Shown here in pieces: positions 1 to 11,747 of a stretch of DNA of 64,000 bases (position 1 is its first letter; the number at the start of each line of letters is the position of its first letter). This DNA comes from Poronia punctata (taxonomy: Eukaryota > Ascomycota > Sordariomycetes > Xylariales > Xylariaceae), in assembly GCA_022579005.1 (NCBI GenBank), contig MU401542.1:86437-150436 (forward strand), in the 5' to 3' direction. The position numbers and the translations under genes were made by a program. The notes under the pieces are model-generated. The model was not told the DNA's origin. It was given only the letters and a program-made list of their open reading frames with translations, and did not search any database.

Positions 1-1
1 C

Positions 2-856
2 GAGACCGTCTTCGTCAACAATAACACGTCCGTCATCCAGGACGAAGTCCTGGCCCACAGACTCGGCCTCGTCCCTTTCACCGGCGGCAAAAGGGGACTC
101 CGGGACTTCATGGGTTTCTGGCGGAAACCCGGCCCGGACGAGGATACGTATGCGACGACGTTTGATTCGAATACAGTCAGTTTGAAGCTTCAGGCCAAAT
201 GCACGCATAACAAGGACGCGCCGAAGGATGCGCGCGATCCGGCCGTGCTGTACCATGGCGCGCACGTTTACGCCAGAGATATCGTCTTTGAGCCCCAGGG
301 CGGACAGGAGAAGTGGTTCTCGGGCGAAGATGCCATTCGACCCGTCAATCCGGACATTTTGATCGCCAAGCTCCGCCCCGGTCAGGAAATCGATGTGGAG
401 ATGCATATGCATAAAGGGTTCGGATGGGATCATGCGAAATTCTCGCCCGTCGCTACCGCTAGTTACCGACTGATGCCTACGATTCGTATCCTGCGGCCCG
501 TATTGGGCGCCGATGCGGAGAAGTTCGCTGCGTGCTTTGCGCCGGGCGTGATTGGGTTGGAGAGAGTCACGCGGCAGGAAGCGGCCGTGCAAGGGAGTGG
601 GTACGAGGGTCACGAGGGCGAGACAAAGGCCGTTGTGAAAGATCCCATGCGCGATACCGTCAGTAGGGAAGTGCTGCGTCATCCCGAGTTCGAGGAAAAG
701 GTCAAGCTTGGCAGGAGGAAAGACCATTTCATCTTCTCTGTCGAGAGCACCGGCCAGTGGGATAGTGACGAGTTGTTTATCGAGGCTGTTAAGACGCTTA
801 AGAAGAAGTGCGGTGTCTTGAGGCCGCAGGTCACTAATATGGTCCAGACTTTCTAA
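2..856 (+). CDS. RPC40: DNA-directed RNA polymerases I and III subunit AC40 (RPAC1), 3' part
   Basis: Open reading frame that enters from the left edge of the window and stops at 856; about 284 C-terminal codons are present, so the start lies outside. The product is the alpha-like subunit shared by RNA polymerases I and III, which pairs with AC19 to nucleate polymerase assembly in the nucleus. Seen in the sequence: the conserved opening VLAHRLGLVP, the insert domain with cysteine-poor DPAVLYHGAHVYARDI, then the dimerisation-domain stretch DILIAKLRPGQEIDVEMH followed by KGFGWDHAKFSPVATASYR, all hallmarks of the RPAC1 family. The tail ends in a short helix-forming segment typical of the family. 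No intron is needed in the visible part. The family call is firm; only the N-terminus is missing. Confidence 0.94.
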   Translation, partial: ETVFVNNNTSVIQDEVLAHRLGLVPFTGGKRGLRDFMGFWRKPGPDEDTYATTFDSNTVSLKLQAKCTHNKDAPKDARDPAVLYHGAHVYARDIVFEPQGGQEKWFSGEDAIRPVNPDILIAKLRPGQEIDVEMHMHKGFGWDHAKFSPVATASYRLMPTIRILRPVLGADAEKFAACFAPGVIGLERVTRQEAAVQGSGYEGHEGETKAVVKDPMRDTVSREVLRHPEFEEKVKLGRRKDHFIFSVESTGQWDSDELFIEAVKTLKKKCGVLRPQVTNMVQTF

Positions 857-1941
857 GAGAGTCAAGTCCAGTTCCCCAGCCATAAATTATCCCCGGGCCG
901 ATACTAAAGACCTCTGCGCCCCCACCCCGGATCCGAAAATTGAACTAGGACCGGCTAGCCTGGAGACAACGGGACACCATACCCCTTTCCCTCTTTCGAG
1001 GAGAGAAGGCGACTAAATATGACGAAAAGGTTGGCGAAAGGCTCCACCCTGTTTATTACCTCTGCAATGAGTGTTCCTTCCCATATTTTAGACACACAAC
1101 ACATGCATGCATGCGCGGATCGGCGTTCTACTACCTAGGCGCTAGATCAAAGAATAAGGCAGGCGTTCTCGGCGTTTATTTACTTATTTATTTACTTAGG
1201 TTACGCTGTGAAAAAGATATGAAAATTTAAAACTCGTCCTATTTTTCAGCCCAGTGAACGTAAGAGTACTACGCCTGAATAGGGCTCGATACATTTCATA
1301 ATCATTGGGCAGCAAGCGGGCATATTACACAGGCATATGCATATCTACATAGGGGAAAAACCACGTTTCTGGCAGCGGCAACAATTCCCCTACTTTTGGC
1401 AAACGCCCCAAGGCCACTTAGCCGTATACTTGCCGCAAATATTCCGCTCTTGACCTGTTAAACAGCAAATAAACCTATATAAGCCGCTTAGACTTGAACG
1501 TTTAATCTAATCAAGCCCTTTGTTAAAATAAAGGGCAGGTATGCTTCTTATTTTAAGCAAGAACGGCTTGTTTTTAGCAGGAGCGGTAGGTTAAAAAGTA
1601 GGAGAATAGTTTAGGCTTAAAAATTAAGGAGTGGTATATATGCGGCAAGTTTACCGCTCCTGGCGACCAGCATACCCCAGCTAAGTACCACTACAAGATG
1701 TTTAAGGGGCCAACAAAAAGGGTCAGGTTTCAGGGTTATTAGGAGCTGATCTCGATAGTAATCCAATCATCCAGCAAATTTTATAATCCTCGAGACTCGC
1801 GCCAAGACACGCACGGGACTCAAACGCAACTTGGAAGATAATGAAATGCGTCTCCAAACAATTCTCATAAATTTTTCCAGGGCTGTCCTCGCTATGGGCG
1901 CAGACAATTCAATCCAACAGGAATGGGCTCTGAATGAGACT
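857..1941. other. Intergenic region between AC40 and the dynamin gene (convergent 3' ends)
   Basis: No gene is seen. The first 350 bases are ordinary 3' flank. A TTTA/CTTA-rich short repeat lies at about 1175-1200. From about 1420 to 1665 there is a cluster of inverted repeats, annotated separately. The remainder to 1941 has no coding pattern of its own. Confidence 0.6.
1425..1665. mobile_element. Possible MITE-like non-autonomous element (inverted repeats)
   Basis: An ACTTGCCGCAAATATTCCGCTC arm around 1428-1449 reappears in inverted, imperfect form around 1630-1650 (GAGTGGTATATATGCGGCAAGT), roughly 18 of 22 positions matching. Inside lie a second perfect 10-base inverted pair (AGGAGCGGTA at 1579-1588 and TACCGCTCCT at 1652-1661) and a hairpin GCCCTTT-loop-AAAGGGC at about 1515-1536. 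The stretch is AT-rich and has no open frame. This arrangement suggests a small foldback or MITE-type element. A target-site duplication was not found, so the class is uncertain. Confidence 0.35.
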
Positions 1942-4472
1942 TTAGTTGCCTCGCAGCACTTTGTGAGCTGCCTCGAGAGCTTCCACCTCCCTTTGGAGGA
2001 ATTGGCGCTGGTCTTTGGTTGCTGCATCCTCGCCAGCTATCATCTCGAGCTGGTCGTCGTTGAGACCCATGATCAGATCCGAGCATAGGATCTTAAGTGG
2101 GCTCGCGTCATAGTCCATGAGAAAGTGATTCACAACCTGTTGACAGATCGAATCCACGAAGCGTTTACGAGAAACTTTGTAGTAACTCATGAGCGCGTCG
2201 ACTATGTCCTCGCAGACTTGTTGTACGTTATCTTTGTTAATGGCTGCGTGCTTCTTAAGATCGTCAACACGCACAACCATGCTGGTATTACGATTATTGT
2301 GCACCTCGTGTCCCAGAAAAGAAAGCTTTCCGAGGCTCCCCGCCACTCTCTCGGCCCGCTTGTTTTGTAGGTTTGAGTTGAAATAATGGTTGAACGTAGA
2401 TAGCCGCCCTTTACGTTCAATATCGAGAAGAAAGCGGGCATGGTCCATGGCCCCGCGATACGCAGCACACAACTTCTCGACCAAAATGTCCTCCCATAAC
2501 TGGTCCCTGACTTGCTCCTCGGGGCACAAATGAGCAAGTAGTCGAGAGATGTACATATGCACACTACAAACCGCTCTGCTACAGTGTTCAAGTGTAAGTG
2601 GTTCCCATTTTTCCGATTGTGCCCGGAAGGCAGAAGTAAGGATAGTGCCGTTGAACTAAAAACAAAAAGCATGTTAAAACAGGTATCTGATAAGACGAGT
2701 TTTGTCACATACCGTTCCAATTTCTGGTCCACGGCTCGTCCTGTATATTTCCTTGACGAGTTCTTCGATAGACTCATCTCCCTCTTGAGGGTCCGGGCAT
2801 TCGTAATCATTCGACACAATTATATCGTCCAGTTCTGCCGGGACATCGATGTATGAGCTCTCATGGTTTGGTGATGAATGGGACGAACTGGAGGCAAATG
2901 CCACATCGGGCGTTTCAGACAACCGCATGCTAAAGCTGTGTTTGTGCCCCTTTTCTAGGATATTATTGGAAAACATCTCATTCAGTTCCATGATCCTCGT
3001 GGATATCTTGAGTTCCGGCATAGTACTGAAGACATCATCGTCCGCATAGTATCCATTCAGCGCACATTGGGTGACTTTGTGAAATTTATCTGCTATATTT
3101 CCCAGAAAACGCCGCTGAGAATAACGGTCGGACCGAGAAGCACCCATATTTTCTAGGCTTTCTCGGCTCTGCCGAAGTCGCCGGTCGATGTCGGACTTGA
3201 CATGGGGGAACTCGTGCTTTGAGATGTCCATTAGAAGTCTTTGTAATATTCCCTGTAACTGGGTTGTTCCGCATCGGTCAGCAACACTAGGCCAGGGAGG
3301 GGACATGAAAAAGGCCTTTTCGTCAGCAAGACGTTCAGCCAATGTTGAGGTCTGGTCATCAGCGCTGCGATTCTTGACAACGCAGTATCCCAGTTTTAGA
3401 GCATTTCGTTTTCCAAGGAGCAGCGATATGACCGCGTCTTTGGTCGCATTTTCGGTGGCCAGATCTGGCTTTGTTAGAACACCCATGGTTCTGACACCGT
3501 TAGGGTCCGCCTCCTTGGCCAGCTTCAGAATCTCTTGCGTGGCAATGTCGACATTGCAAGGTATGACGGCAAGAATTCTGCTGATGCGTTAGCTAAGCAA
3601 CTAATAGCCAGTCACAGTGTCTACTTACATAGTCCGCCGATCATGCATATAGCCTTTCACCATGTTTCGAACCATGAGAACGTCACTCTCCGTGGTTAAG
3701 CCTGGGAAACTTGATAATTAGCTTCTCGAAGCCCGTAGGGGTGAATGAATGAATATGTAGAGGTCACAGACCAGGAGTAGCGACCCTGAATATACCAGGC
3801 ACATCGATCACCGTGAGATGCGGTTGCTAAGAGTGGTATGTCGTAAGTTAAGGCCATGGAATGAGAGGACTTTCTACCACCATGAATGATATACTCACGC
3901 CGGGGCCACTGATCTCAATCTTCAAAATATCTTCACTGAATGCTCCTCTGTGGGTGCTGTCGGCCTCATCGTCTTCCATTCTGACGCCCATTGCTTTATT
4001 TGCCTTCATTCACAATGTCAGCAAACGAATCGACAAACTGAATGGTCGAACCAACCTCGTGGAATACTTCAGCCAGCTTGTCATTACCCAAATGCGTCAG
4101 CTCACGGTGAAAGCCTTGCAACCTAGCCTTGAGATCGTCGTCTGCGTTGGGCCTAGGAATAATCGATATTGTGACGAAGTCCCTGCCATCTCTTCGACAG
4201 GTAATCTGGGTTGCATATCGAGTGCAAAGCCCCGCAGCGCGAGGAAAGGCAAAGCCCGTAAGACTCTCCAGTACGGAGCTCTTCCCAGAAGACTGGTCGC
4301 CCACAACCACAAGCTGGTGTGGTGTTAGCGGACGAGATCTATGTTTAGGAAAGAGTACTTAGTTTAGACGTACCTGGGGCAGTGGAATAATGCTGCCCAC
4401 ATTTAGCTCTCGAAGCTTGTCTATCTTGTTGAGAAGGGACTGATTTCCCAAACCACCACTGTTGGCCACCAT
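1942..4472 (-). CDS. Dynamin-family GTPase (Mx/Vps1-like fungal type), with an apparent 1-base frameshift
   Basis: Six exons: 4374-4472, 3899-4313, 3772-3826, 3629-3701, 2713-3577, 1942-2655; about 739 residues once one extra base is ignored. Dynamin-like GTPases assemble on membranes and use GTP to remodel them. Seen: G1 P-loop GDQSSGKSS just after exon 1, switch I region, G3 motif DVPG in exon 3, VIPCNVDIATQE in exon 5, G4 motif TKPD (LTKPDL), a middle domain, a serine-rich insert, and a C-terminal GTPase effector domain (DALMSYYKVSRKRFVD...EDAATKDQR). Start chosen at 4472 because exon 1 gives the usual N-terminal SLLNKIDKLRELNVG. Oddity: in exon 2, near 4003-4004, the frame shifts by one base (GAA-G-GCA on the minus strand), and without it the family reading NE-ANKAMGVRM is restored. 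This may be a sequencing indel or a real lesion. Which dynamin subfamily it belongs to cannot be decided; fungi carry several of this Mx-like type. Confidence 0.88.
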
Positions 4473-6209
4473 TGTAGTGGTAGAAAAAAGATCCTATCAG
4501 GGGTAGTAAAGTTTCCAACGAGTCAAGTTAGGTAGAGACGGAGACAGTGATGACCTTCCTGATGTAGCTCTTACTGCGACAGGCTTGTGCTTCTTATACC
4601 TGGTAGACAACACGGCTACCGCTATGTAAAACGAACGACGATGGCGATGCAAACACCTGGTGGGGTCTTGCATAGTACGCGCGCATACCAACGCATATCC
4701 GAGACAACAAGGTAAACCGCTTGTTCTGGAGACAAGTAGTCCAGAGTGTTGCCGCCCAGACGACAATAGGGTAACCAAGCTTGCCGCTTAGCAACATTCC
4801 GCAACGAAGGCGAGCTGGCTAATAACATGTTAAGTTACCACTTCTAATAGGGAGATAACCTTTCTAGACAACCAACCGTATAAAGCAAGTCCGCAGGGTC
4901 TTGCAAGTTGCAACCTCGCACCTATCCCCGTTCCATCCATTACAACACAGCTTGTGGGAAGGATGAGTATGATACTACCCAGTGGAATCGTCATTTGTAG
5001 AGTCCAAAAATGACCCTTCGGCGGTGTCGTCCAGTTGGTCGAAAACAATCCATATAGAATCATACCCAAACGGCCTTATATTGTAGCCAACGTGGCTCCA
5101 ACGGAGCACGGAAAGCTGCAACGCACCCATTTTCAGGCCCCTAATCTAAATAACGGAAGTGGCAGAAACTCGAATCAGACCTATTGTTTGTCTCAGGCAA
5201 ACGCAGTAGGTCACTATCATGTTATGGGTCGCCTTAGATGGCATTTTGCGCATGTCATGTAGATAGGTAGTATACCTGTTGGCTAGGGTCCAGACGTGAC
5301 AGCATCAAGCTGGTAAGTTATATGCATGAAAAGAAAAGTTTCAACCAAATGTTCAGATGTTGGCAGGAAATAACCCTGCAGCGAGGCTCGGGTAGGTACG
5401 TATGGAACCGACTAACCTAACAGGTAGGTACCCCATAGCAAGCAGGCAGTGGCGCCAGGATTGGAGTTCCTTCCAATAGGTTGAAAAGGAGATGCCTTGG
5501 GCTTTCCATGTGACATTCAAAAGAACTTTGAGTCGGTATCAGAAATGGCACCACTGCATGTTGTTTCCCAATACGGATGCTAGGTTAGATACTTACATAC
5601 CTCCAATAAAGTACCTAAAGCTTTAGTTCCTCTGTTTGATCGCACCCGGCGCGCAACATCCAGAATCGACCGCATTAGCCTGTGTTGACTTTGTTGAATT
5701 GACGGTCAAAGAGAGCCCCGCGAGTAAATTGCGCCGGCGACTTATGGCTTTTGCCAACTTGATACCATAATATCTCCGACGCTATATGTATCTGCGAACA
5801 GAAGGTGATGCCTGAACCTGATACGGGAGTGAGCACGCATGGGGGGAGCTATCTAGAAAGAAAGGGGAACCGGTAAACGGGGTATCGGGTATTTGCAGTT
5901 AAGTCGAAAGGGTTTGAATTGCTGGGTAACTAAGTGTATGTATAGGTTAATACCTGGTGTATATGGCTATGTGCGTCCGCCTGTTTAGTCCTCATGCCAT
6001 GGAGTGTTGGATATGAGAATGGAAACAAGTAGTCGACGGTTGGTCTACTCTTGCCTTGTATCCTGACTACCATGTGTTTAAGATAGTAGGTTATTAGATT
6101 GCAAGAGACGGCTTATTTGGGTTGGATCGATCGGCTACGTGGTGCGGTGAACATTAAATGGCAATGGATCAGGGCCGACGTAGATGTATCGAGCCGCTAT
6201 ACCATTAAA
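4473..6209. other. Intergenic region, upstream of the dynamin gene and downstream of BET2
   Basis: About 1.7 kb. It should contain the dynamin promoter on its left side and the BET2 3' flank on its right. Only short open frames without family resemblance are present; no tRNA or repeat was recognised. Confidence 0.5.
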
Positions 6210-7252
6210 CTAGCTCGACTTGTCTAACACACGTGCAACCGTGGACTTTGGCAAACAATAAACGGGATCAATGTCGTCTAGACCGGGATAACCTAATAGG
6301 CTCAGCCCTGTAAGACCAAAGAAGGTGTGCCATACATCAACCATATTACCAGGTCGGTCAGAGATGCCGCCGTTCTCGGTGTCTTGACATCGGAGTATAA
6401 ACCCAATGAGCTTCTCTCGGTCTATCCAGTGTGTTCGACCGATCATGGAGAGGCTGCTCAGTACCCACCAACTGTAGCAGACGTCTTCCTTTTTCTCGGG
6501 CCGGCCGTTCAAGCCGCCGTTCGGCAACTGTCGCTCACTCAACCACCCGGCAAGTCTGTCTACATCAATCAGGTCTTGTCGCTTGGCTATAGTAAGCGCA
6601 GCTACGCAAGTAAATATCTGACCCGAGTGTGACTCGTCACCCGGATTGACACCATAGCCGCCGTCAAAATTTGCGCAGGCAGCGACGTGGGCCACAGCCT
6701 TGTCGACGTCGACTAGGTGTAGCATGTCCAGAAGGGAAAGGGCATTGAAAGCACCATAGAGGAAACGAGTGTCTTCTTCGCCCCATTCGTCGCCGGCGAA
6801 GGTGCCTTTTTCTCGATCCTGAAGACCTGCTATGACTGGCTGGCATGTTAAAATCCCTACTTTTCCAGAGTGATATCTACCAACTCACATTGCGCCACCT
6901 TCAATTTGCCGGCTCCGCGCTTTTCAAGTTCATCAAAGGCATCGACTAAAGCAAGAATTTGCACGGCACTAACGGTGTACAGCATGTGAGCATCGTGTCC
7001 GGGCGCGGCGCCAAACCCCCCATTTTCGTGTTGGCACGACAACACGAAGTCGATCGTCTCATCTCGAGGAAGAGCATCGGGGCGTCTGAGTAGATGCAGC
7101 GCACCGAGCCCCCAGTACAATCCATTCAGGCGCAAGTGTTCGGTGATCCAGTATTCGTACTCGTCTTTCCTCGCATCCAGACTCTGGATGTACTTTACAT
7201 GCAGAGCTGCAGCAAGCTGAAGCTCTTGCGGTAACTTTTCCAAATCTGACAT
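6210..7252 (-). CDS. BET2: Geranylgeranyl transferase type II (Rab GGTase) beta subunit
   Basis: Two exons, 6889-7252 and 6210-6835, joined by a 53-base intron; the joined reading AQF-IAGLQD keeps frame and gives 329 residues, the usual length of the family. The protein is the catalytic beta subunit that, with the alpha subunit and Rab escort protein, attaches geranylgeranyl groups to C-terminal cysteines of Rab GTPases for membrane traffic. Seen: the repeated prenyltransferase alpha-alpha barrel units, each with a GGF/GGY/NGG glycine motif (CQHENGGFGAAPG, NFDGGYGVNPG, PNGGLNGRPEK, TENGGISDRPG). The zinc ligands are visible as D and C in EDVCYSWW and H in VDVWHTFFG. Start MSDLEKLPQEL fits the family N-terminus. 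Well supported. Confidence 0.96.
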
Positions 7253-10207
7253 TTTGGGGGTATAAGGTGACTCGACTAGAAATCAGTTTTAGACCAAGGC
7301 ATGCCTTTTGATATCCGAGCCGTTGATATCCTAGCTAGCCCAGTTGATACTATGTGACTAGTCTAGCTTGGGGGCGCGGTATTGACTGCGGTTGATGACG
7401 AAGGGACGTCACGTGGCAACAAACGATTTCCCGTGTACCTTTTATGAAAATTGGAGTGGATCAGAATTGCCTGCCTGTATGTAGCAATTTCGTTAAGGCA
7501 GGTGCAATCTAAGCCTTTGACAGCTGGCTGACACCCGGAGGGGGAAAAGAGGGTTCTCCCGCCTATCTGAGCCAAACCCATCCAACTCCAAGAGCTTTGT
7601 GTATTCGTGTTACCAATAGGTAATACAGGAGAGGGCAGGTTTATGGCGAGTATTTTTCATCATACATGTATGCACACGCTTTCTCTTTTAGTTCCCTCTT
7701 TCTGCATTGCCGGAGACTCGGGAAAGTACCTATGGGGTACCGTATTGTTTTTGACCCCTTCCTTGCGTCTCGTCAACTTCATTTTCGATCTTGGAACCAT
7801 AGTGCTGGTTTCTCTGAAGACTGATAAGTTGTTATCTACAGCGTTCTCTACGAGTATGCACCCACAGAAAGGGAATCGACTTGTTGTGTAACAGGCACTG
7901 CACCGCTTGCAGTAGACGGCAAGCGAACATCATCTGTCGTTTCCATTGCTGAGGCTCATAGCCTCGTACCAAGACGGAAAGGATACCCACTTGCCATGTC
8001 TTGGTTTGTACCACGAGGGGAGGTTGGGTTTTCCGCAGTGGTGTGACCGGACATATATTGACGGCAATACAGACACGAAACACCGCTTGGCGGCGTATCT
8101 CCCTGGTGTACTCTTCCTTTCGCTTTTCAAGTGCCACTTCGGTATTGCCAAATTTATCTCCACCAAATTTTGCTATCCGCCCATTCGCATTTTTGCTGAT
8201 AGATAGAGCCCTTGCGCGGTTATTATGCATTATAAAGCAGCCTTCGATAGTAAAACACAGCACCTGGGTTATATCACCTATAGCTTTTATATTGTGCACG
8301 ACAATATACTCGTTATACTCGATACCACTCAAGGCCGGTGGCTTGCAACTGTTGCCCCTGAATTCGAGTAAACATCAAAGTATCTGGAATAGCCCATGCA
8401 CCCCATGATACCGGCAGATCAATCATCGATGGCTGCAGCTTATGCCATATTGCGCGGCGTGGTGGCTGCGTCATCGACCGCTAAGCAGTCAGATGCCAAT
8501 GATGGTTTATCTACGTTTTCGTCCGATTATGCTGCTCTCGAAATAAAATGTTAGTTGCTCGAATCGCGGGCCAGTCTAGATCTACCTAAGCGTTATGCTT
8601 GAACTAGATGGGGATAGACGGCTCTTATATCTCGCTAGTTGGACCTCAAAACACCCATTGACTTAACTGGCTTAGCCCAAGCAGTTAGTTTATGAGCATT
8701 TGCTGGAATCTGAAGAATAGCGGCTACGTACTTCATAGTAAGTGTAGTGTTCTTTTCATACTCATACATATTCCGGTTCCGGGATGCCCACCCTACGGGG
8801 ACAAGATCTCACATACCATAGCGCTCGGCTTGCCCGCATGGCTTACTACTATAAAGTACCTACCTACTATATAGGTTATTACACGTAGATTACAATACGT
8901 CCAGGCCGTTGGATTCGACAAGGTAATGTTGCACTAGCCTGGAGATGGCGATATTAAAGCCGTGACAGGTCTGAGGATGTATATCTATATTTGTCTGACA
9001 GTGGTGATACCTCCATAAGGAGACTCATTTGTAAATCTGAAGTATGCATGGTCAGCGTTGTTTCAGAACACAATCCCGTTTTCTGATTCGGCCGATATAT
9101 TTGTGACGCAAGCCGATTAGAAAGGCGATTCTACATAGTTCAGTGAGGATCCAAACTTTGCAATGCCACGCATGCTTGATCCCATTGCACTCGCCCTCTC
9201 TCATATCTTTGTCATCAGAATGCGCAACAGAAGGGGCACTGTACGAGTACGTGCAGAGGGTGGCTCGTCTTTGGGCAATATACTCACACAGGACCTACGG
9301 AGGAAATTACTGTAAAGTATTTTACACCTGTTGCATACGATCTAGAGGCTGCCGGTGCTTGGTCCGCGTTTAGAAGTCCTAAGAGAGGGATGTCTGTATC
9401 GACTGAAGATACTTGTACAAGTGTTTGTGGAATACTGTACCTTTCAAAATACGCGTTCTCACGTGTACGTGTAGACATGAGAATAATGAATTGAAGATGC
9501 CACTAGGCGCTCGCAATACCAAGTCGATTTCCAACGGTCAGCGGGGCCACTAGCTGGAATGCAATGAAGTCCGAATACTGGGAGAATGTGCCTAATACTA
9601 AATTGGCCATATAAAACTGTAGTTTATCATAAGTAGTGAGGTATACATTACTGATCAACGAGTATAAGGATTCTTGAGAGTGTACAAGTAGACTGTCCGA
9701 ATGATAGAATTCCGACGATAATAGCAGATTTACATGTCCTAAAATAGCTGTGCTTGTTCCTCATTCCTGTTACTTATTACATATGTGGGCAGTGCAGCTT
9801 ACCTAGGTACTGTCCAAAATACTACCTACGAGTACTCGTACATCTACCTAGTTCCTGTCTGGACATCAAGAGTCTCTATCTGTAAATCGCTGTATGTAGA
9901 TGACTACAACAACTCGTCTACAAGTCCAATCAATCCACCACGGTATCATTCTAGAAGTACATGTATTGACACGTGCTAGGACATACAAGTATACCTCCCA
10001 CTCCTATATACCGGAATACTATTACTTCCGATGCTGTTTTTGTCTGTGCATAAAACTTTAAGATTGCATTACACTCTTGAATAAATCTGCAAGTTAAAGA
10101 CAAAATAGGTAAAATATAACAAGACAGAATATTTCTACACTTCTGAATCTGTATACGAAGAAAAGGGGATGTCACCACATCGACCAAGATTGGAAGGTAT
10201 CTTACAT

Positions 10208-10394
10208 ATGGTTGCTGTAGGTACCTACCTCTACATTCCATCCGTCAAATCCCCTATTACGAGTAGCACTTATGCACATGTACCTGCCTTTGGACCTGAC
10301 TAGCATCTGCCCGAGCCAAACTAACAAGCGAACTAGCCAACCCCGGCCATATCTTCCAATGAGTCCCCGATGAAATGGTGGCTGTAGGTACCTA
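10208..10394. repeat. Pair of 20-base direct repeats containing GTAGGTACCTA
   Basis: ATGGTTGCTGTAGGTACCTA at 10208-10227 and ATGGTGGCTGTAGGTACCTA at 10375-10394 differ at one base and lie 167 bases apart. Both hold a TAGGTACCTA palindrome. Function unknown. Confidence 0.7.
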
Positions 10395-10949
10395 TTGTAG
10401 TCTAGTGGTCGGGGTGGAAAGGAGACATTCAGTAGAGTGGTGTTACGACATTGTTTAGAGTCAACCTCAATGTCCTTGTAGAGAGATTCTTGACAATACA
10501 ATTCATTTTGTATTGTATGTATAACGCAGCCCAACAATCTGTTTCTTTTTGGACTTTGGAATCGCTTCTTGTCTAGAGTTGTAATTTGAATTATCCAAGG
10601 TTGTTTAATCTCTTTCTTCAGAGGTATCGGCCAGGTATGGCACGGTTTAAAACCACACCAATCTAACCTGCATTGGGCAAGTACACATTGTCAGGGGCTA
10701 GGGGGAGGGAGGGATGGGTACCTAAAGTACATTATGTATGTTACGTGTGGGGTGAGAGGATCGGGGTACCAATCTGCCTGGTACATATGGTCACATGTTT
10801 GTTATGAAGGTGCATCTGTATTGCTACTTGTTCTCCTCAGCAGTATACACGTACTGAGTGCAGCGAGTGTATGGAGAGATCTTGATCAGTTTTACCTAAT
10901 TCAATTCCTTGCAGAACGTCTGTTAGCGATTTTGGACAAGAGTCAAGTT

Positions 10950-10973
10950 GTTTCTGTTTCTGTTTCTGTTTCC
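10950..10973. repeat. (GTTTCT)4 microsatellite
   Basis: Four units of the hexamer GTTTCT in a row, the last ending in C, in the gene-poor region upstream of the RhoGAP gene. Confidence 0.85.
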
Positions 10974-11747
10974 GCTTTCCCCTGTCAAGAACGCATGCCT
11001 GTCACGGCCGCACATGTCCTTGTTTCCCACTTATTAGGCTTGGCCCCCTGAAGACATTCCCCGTCCTAGACTACGAGTAGTTTACCGTAGGCCTCGACGC
11101 TCGACGAGAACTCACAATCAAGCCGTTGGATTTGGATTGTTTGAATTATACCCCCTGCTTACATTCACTCCTTGATTACCTTAGTTTGCTGGTCGCGAAG
11201 CTTGAATGAATGCCTGGTAACGATCAACTAAGCCCTTTAATATTCACCTTCTCAAAACACTCGATAGGAATAATCCCTTAGAAAGCAAGCATCGTGAACT
11301 TTTGTCGGCTCTGATCAGTTACTTGCGATTTTTGATTCATTTTTGGCTTGTCTGCGCCGAGATTCTGCTCTGTCGCAAGTTTTAATGACCCGCCTACCGA
11401 CTTTGCTGCTGCTCACTTGCGCGACGTGCCTGGCACATCCAAGGGATCAAGTATCCTAATCAACATTCCATTCAAGCACAAAACTTGCTGCTACTCGCCA
11501 CGATCTACCCGCCTGCACAACCTGCCGGCTTCGGTAGACCAGGTATAGAGCGCGACTCGCCCATCTATGCGAACTATTGCCTGACGCCCGATGCCCGCCC
11601 GCCTGCTTGCCAACCCTGCCAGCCCAGCCAGCCGAGCCCATCCGGCCAATCCAGCGAACCACTCGGGGCCCAATAATAGCCGGATACAGGAGCCCGCCCA
11701 GAGGTCCAGTACGTGAATTGGCGGCGTAGCACGCCACCCGTGTAACG

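Larger units (their letters stand above)
7253..11747. other. Long gene-poor intergenic region before the RhoGAP gene
   Basis: About 4.5 kb with no recognisable gene on either strand. The left end is the BET2 promoter, the right end the leader of the RhoGAP gene. An open frame of about 166 codons on the minus strand (7832-8332) lacks an ATG at its beginning and any family look. Short motifs of the GTAGGTACCTAC and TACGAGTAC type recur between 8.8 and 11.1 kb, including a 20-base direct repeat (10208-10227 and 10375-10394, one mismatch). A GTTTCT hexamer repeats at 10950-10973. Confidence 0.5.

Noticed and set aside
7832..8332. 166-codon open frame on the minus strand in the gene-poor region
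   Set aside because: No ATG at its beginning, no family pattern, no splice partner; composition looks random.
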